Assembly (NCBI GenBank): GCA_964370005.1
Contig: CAYJGR010000088.1
Span: 1-6,401 of the forward strand
Length of the DNA stretch: 6,401 nt
Origin: Heteroruminococcus sp964370005
GTDB lineage: Bacteria; Bacillota; Clostridia; Oscillospirales; Ruminococcaceae
Direction: 5' to 3'
The position numbers were made by a program, and so were the translations under genes. Below, piece after piece: positions 4,697 to 6,401 of this stretch (within the stretch, counting starts at the first letter, position 1; each line of letters begins with the position of its first letter). The notes beneath the pieces were generated by a model. The model saw nothing but the letters and a program-made list of their open reading frames with translations, was not told the origin of the DNA and searched no databases.

Positions 4697-5341
4697 ATGA
4701 GCGGTCGTAAAAATTATATACTTCGTGTAAGCCTTGTGTTGGCGTCAGCGGTGTTTGCCATGTTGGCGTTTTGGGTGGTTATGGATATGACTCCGCCCAT
4801 AGATGCCCCGCTCTCCGACCTCGTATCCGGGCTTGTCGATGACCGGCTAACCCCCATAGTCATATTTATAACCGATATTGGGGATGTGCAGGTGCTTGTA
4901 CCTCTCACGTTGGGTATACTGTTTGCATTTTGGATGGCCAAAACCCCAAGCGTGGGGCTTTTGGTGGCGGGGCATCTCGCCTCCTCGGCCTTAATTTGCA
5001 ACCTCATTCTAAAAAACATATTTGCCCGCCCCCGCCCCTCGGTGGTTCATATGGTGGCGGAACACAGTCACTCTTTCCCCAGTGGTCACAGCTTTGTCGG
5101 TATGGCCTTTTACAGTCTGCTCATATATATCATCATTGTACGCATAAAACACCCCATAAAATGGCTACCCTGCACCGCCTTGGGGCTGCTCATACTGTGT
5201 ATTGGCCTATCACGCATATATCTCGGTGTACATTACCCCAGTGATGTGCTGGCGGGGCTGTGCGGTGGATTTGTGTGGACGGTGGCTACAGTGCATATGC
5301 AGATTGTAAGCGACATATTAAAACCCCAACGATCGTGGTGA
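4697..5341 (+). CDS. PAP2-family membrane phosphatase
   Basis: Polytopic membrane enzyme of 214 aa in the type 2 phosphatidic acid phosphatase family. All three active-site motifs are intact: K106-x6-R113-P114 (KNIFARPRP), PSGH at 128-131, and SR-x5-H-x3-D at 172-183 (SRIYLGVHYPSD), with His131, His179 and Asp183 expected to be catalytic. Hydrophobic segments lie near 8-30, 52-61, 65-80, 86-105, 133-149, 157-172 and 184-200. Members dephosphorylate lipid phosphates or pyrophosphates at the membrane surface, for example undecaprenyl pyrophosphate (BcrC type) or phosphatidylglycerophosphate (PgpB type). The motifs do not decide between these. ATG 4697 is chosen because AAGGAG (4683-4688) lies 8 nt upstream; the in-frame GTG at 4688 overlaps that site. 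It follows the ferredoxin by 72 nt, with no obvious functional link. Confidence 0.92.
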   Translation: MSGRKNYILRVSLVLASAVFAMLAFWVVMDMTPPIDAPLSDLVSGLVDDRLTPIVIFITDIGDVQVLVPLTLGILFAFWMAKTPSVGLLVAGHLASSALICNLILKNIFARPRPSVVHMVAEHSHSFPSGHSFVGMAFYSLLIYIIIVRIKHPIKWLPCTALGLLILCIGLSRIYLGVHYPSDVLAGLCGGFVWTVATVHMQIVSDILKPQRSW

Positions 5342-5354
5342 TGTAAAAAATAAT

Positions 5355-5389
5355 ATGCCCGCCCCCAAGACGATAGGGGCGGGCATTTT
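5355..5389. terminator. Strong bidirectional rho-independent terminator
   Basis: Eleven-bp perfect GC-rich stem: ATGCCCGCCCC (5355-5365) with GGGGCGGGCAT (5376-5386), 10-nt loop. The plus strand continues TTTTGTTA; the minus strand continues ATTATTTTTTAC. It lies 13 nt after the PAP2 stop and 12 nt after the stop of the convergent gene, and so serves both. Confidence 0.92.
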
Positions 5390-5398
5390 GTTATGCTA

Positions 5399-6139
5399 TT
5401 ACATCGGCGGTGTGGTCGGCATTTCCCCGCCCGTAGCGCTCTCGGGGGTGAAGTTGTTGCCACTAAGCTCATTCAGGCCACCACCGGCCGATATGCCGTC
5501 GTCATCCTCCTCAAAGTCAATATCCACAGTGGGTTTTTTCTCCTTATCATCATCGGTGGGAATTTGTCTTGCCACCGCCATGGCATAAAGCTCGGGGTTA
5601 TGCTTGATAAGAAAACGTATCTCCTCGGGTGAGGCCGTGCCACTGCTGACCTTGACCGAAATCTCGATACAGGCCATCAATTTTTTTATCTCCTCCATGG
5701 TGGCTTCAAGTTGATCCTTTTGGGTCTCGAGTGCCGCCTTGGTAGATTCCATCAGGGCGTTTTGCAGGCGTTTTTCGCCCAGCATATCCTGGGTCTCAAA
5801 TAAATCCTCTATCTTATCGATAAGTTTCTCTCGCTCCTCATATGCCTCCATGCCTATATCAAGGGTGTGTTCCCGTCCCTCCTGCAAGGCTTTAAGTAGC
5901 GTTTCAAGCTTGTGTTTATATTCATATGGCATGTCCAGAGGGTTGTTTTTATAGCTGTCGTAAATTTTAAGCTCCTCGCTTATATCCCTGTCGTGGGTGA
6001 AATTATCCCGCCGTTTATTTGATGGGTTGCGTGAGTTTTGCGACGTTACCCCCTGTACCCCTCCCACGGCCTGTACCTTTGTGTCCTGTTTTTTCATGGT
6101 CTCGCTGTTTTTGGCTAAACTGTCGATTGATATATTCAT
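5399..6139 (-). CDS. Unrecognised protein with coiled-coil core and acidic tail
   Basis: Predicted soluble 246-aa protein with no signal peptide or membrane segment. I do not recognise a family. Residues 1-50 are polar, Ser/Asn/Lys-rich and probably disordered. Residues 52-73 hold an SEELKIYDSYKNNPLDMPYE segment. Residues 74-163 are dense in Glu, Lys, Leu and Gln (KHKLETLLKALQEGRE..., EEREKLIDKIEDLF, TKAALETQKDQLEATMEEIK) and read as long, partly coiled-coil helices. Residues 169-193 form a possible small helical unit (SPEEIRFLIKHNPELYAMAV). The tail is strongly acidic (DIDFEEDDD, 206-214), then Gly/Asn/Pro-rich. The start is ATG 6139, 7 nt from GGAGG (6147-6151). It has its own promoter and terminator, so is monocistronic. 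The layout suggests a scaffold or partner-binding role, but that is a guess. Confidence 0.82.
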   Translation of the reverse strand: MNISIDSLAKNSETMKKQDTKVQAVGGVQGVTSQNSRNPSNKRRDNFTHDRDISEELKIYDSYKNNPLDMPYEYKHKLETLLKALQEGREHTLDIGMEAYEEREKLIDKIEDLFETQDMLGEKRLQNALMESTKAALETQKDQLEATMEEIKKLMACIEISVKVSSGTASPEEIRFLIKHNPELYAMAVARQIPTDDDKEKKPTVDIDFEEDDDGISAGGGLNELSGNNFTPESATGGEMPTTPPM

Positions 6140-6146
6140 CTTCACA

Positions 6147-6151
6147 CCTCC
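6147..6151 (-). promoter_or_regulatory. Shine-Dalgarno site deciding ATG 6139 over GTG 6145
   Basis: Minus-strand GGAGG lies only 1 nt from an in-frame GTG (6143-6145) but 7 nt from ATG (6137-6139). Spacing favours the ATG, two codons shorter. Confidence 0.8.
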
Positions 6152-6192
6152 ACAGTCCGAAAATCAAACACGTGAGCACAAAAATCCCTCAC

Positions 6193-6220
6193 ATAACATA
6201 ATATCGACCAATTTTGTCAA
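6193..6220 (-). promoter_or_regulatory. Promoter of the coiled-coil protein gene
   Basis: Minus strand perfect TTGACA (6215-6220), 16-nt spacer, TGTTAT (6193-6198). Predicted start near 6186 gives a leader of about 47 nt. Confidence 0.6.
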
Positions 6221-6235
6221 ACTGTAAGGTGGCAT

Positions 6236-6280
6236 AAAAAAACAATCTGACACTTCACCAAAAATGAAACATCAGATTGT
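6236..6280 (-). terminator. Rho-independent terminator of the VOC gene
   Basis: Minus strand ACAATCTGA (6280-6272) pairs with TCAGATTGT (6250-6242). After a 3x3 internal loop, an inner TTCA/TGAA pair (6254-6257 with 6265-6268) stays in register. On the minus strand the stem runs into seven T (6242-6236). It lies 26 nt past the stop at 6307. Confidence 0.88.
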
Positions 6281-6306
6281 GCTTATAGGGGATGTGCTAA
6301 TAATAG

Positions 6307-6401
6307 TTAGTAAGCACCTTTTGAGTAGGTCACTTCATAACTATGGGTATAAATTTCAAATACAATACCAAATGGATCTTCAACATAACACATTTTATAT
6401 G
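6307..6401 (-). CDS. C-terminal end of a VOC (glyoxalase/bleomycin-resistance fold) protein, partial
   Basis: The last 30 residues of a minus-strand gene that continues past the right edge, ending with TAA at 6307-6309. The visible part includes MCYVEDPFGIVFEIYTHSYE and ends KGAY. The pattern (V/R)DPxGxxxEI/EIY is the final beta-strand of vicinal-oxygen-chelate domains, where the Glu in FEIY is usually the last metal ligand. Members include glyoxalase I, extradiol dioxygenases, fosfomycin/bleomycin resistance proteins and many uncharacterised enzymes. The specific activity cannot be told from this fragment. The terminator 26 nt downstream supports this frame as the real one. Confidence 0.8.
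   Translation of the reverse strand, partial: YKMCYVEDPFGIVFEIYTHSYEVTYSKGAY

Noticed and set aside
1..6401. CRISPR array, IS element, prophage or defence system
   Set aside because: No spaced direct repeats, transposase, integrase, phage or defence-type proteins are seen on either strand.

Overview
The window looks like ordinary chromosomal DNA from a Firmicute, probably an anaerobic clostridium. The signs are a 2[4Fe-4S] clostridial ferredoxin, two group II ECF transporter S components, strong AGGAGG-type Shine-Dalgarno sites, TTGACA/TATAAT-type promoters, AT-rich intergenic gaps and moderate-GC coding sequence. Genus or species cannot be assigned. No phage, transposon, CRISPR, toxin-antitoxin or defence genes are visible. 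I found no convincing new multi-gene system. The most interesting unexplained material is non-coding.

Layout, left to right. A tRNA-Arg(ACG) is cut by the left edge (- strand, 1-51) with its own promoter. A class II ketose-bisphosphate aldolase follows (+, 274-1167). A 322-base gap (1168-1489) holds a lone TATAAT box, a foldable 48-nt element, a perfect 17-bp hairpin and three tandem heptamers. Next is a two-gene - strand operon: pyridoxal/pyridoxamine kinase (2968-2105), then an ECF S component (2050-1490). A short basic single-membrane-span protein with a TTG start (+, 3303-3503) converges on a QueT-family S component (-, 4096-3557) across a shared hairpin. A divergent promoter pair (about 4339-4420) serves queT leftwards, through a leader of about 235 nt, and a ferredoxin (+, 4454-4624) rightwards. 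A PAP2 membrane phosphatase (+, 4697-5341) follows and converges on an unrecognised coiled-coil/acidic-tail protein (-, 6139-5399) across a textbook bidirectional terminator. At the right edge is the C-terminal end of a VOC/glyoxalase-fold protein (-, 6307 to beyond 6401) followed by its own terminator.

How the genes relate. The kinase and its adjacent S component form a probable vitamin B6 uptake-and-trapping unit: the S component captures the vitamer and the kinase phosphorylates it. QueT is expected to import a queuosine precursor. Both S components need a shared EcfA/A'/T energising module encoded elsewhere. The aldolase, ferredoxin, PAP2 phosphatase and VOC protein look like independent housekeeping or metabolic genes in short transcription units.
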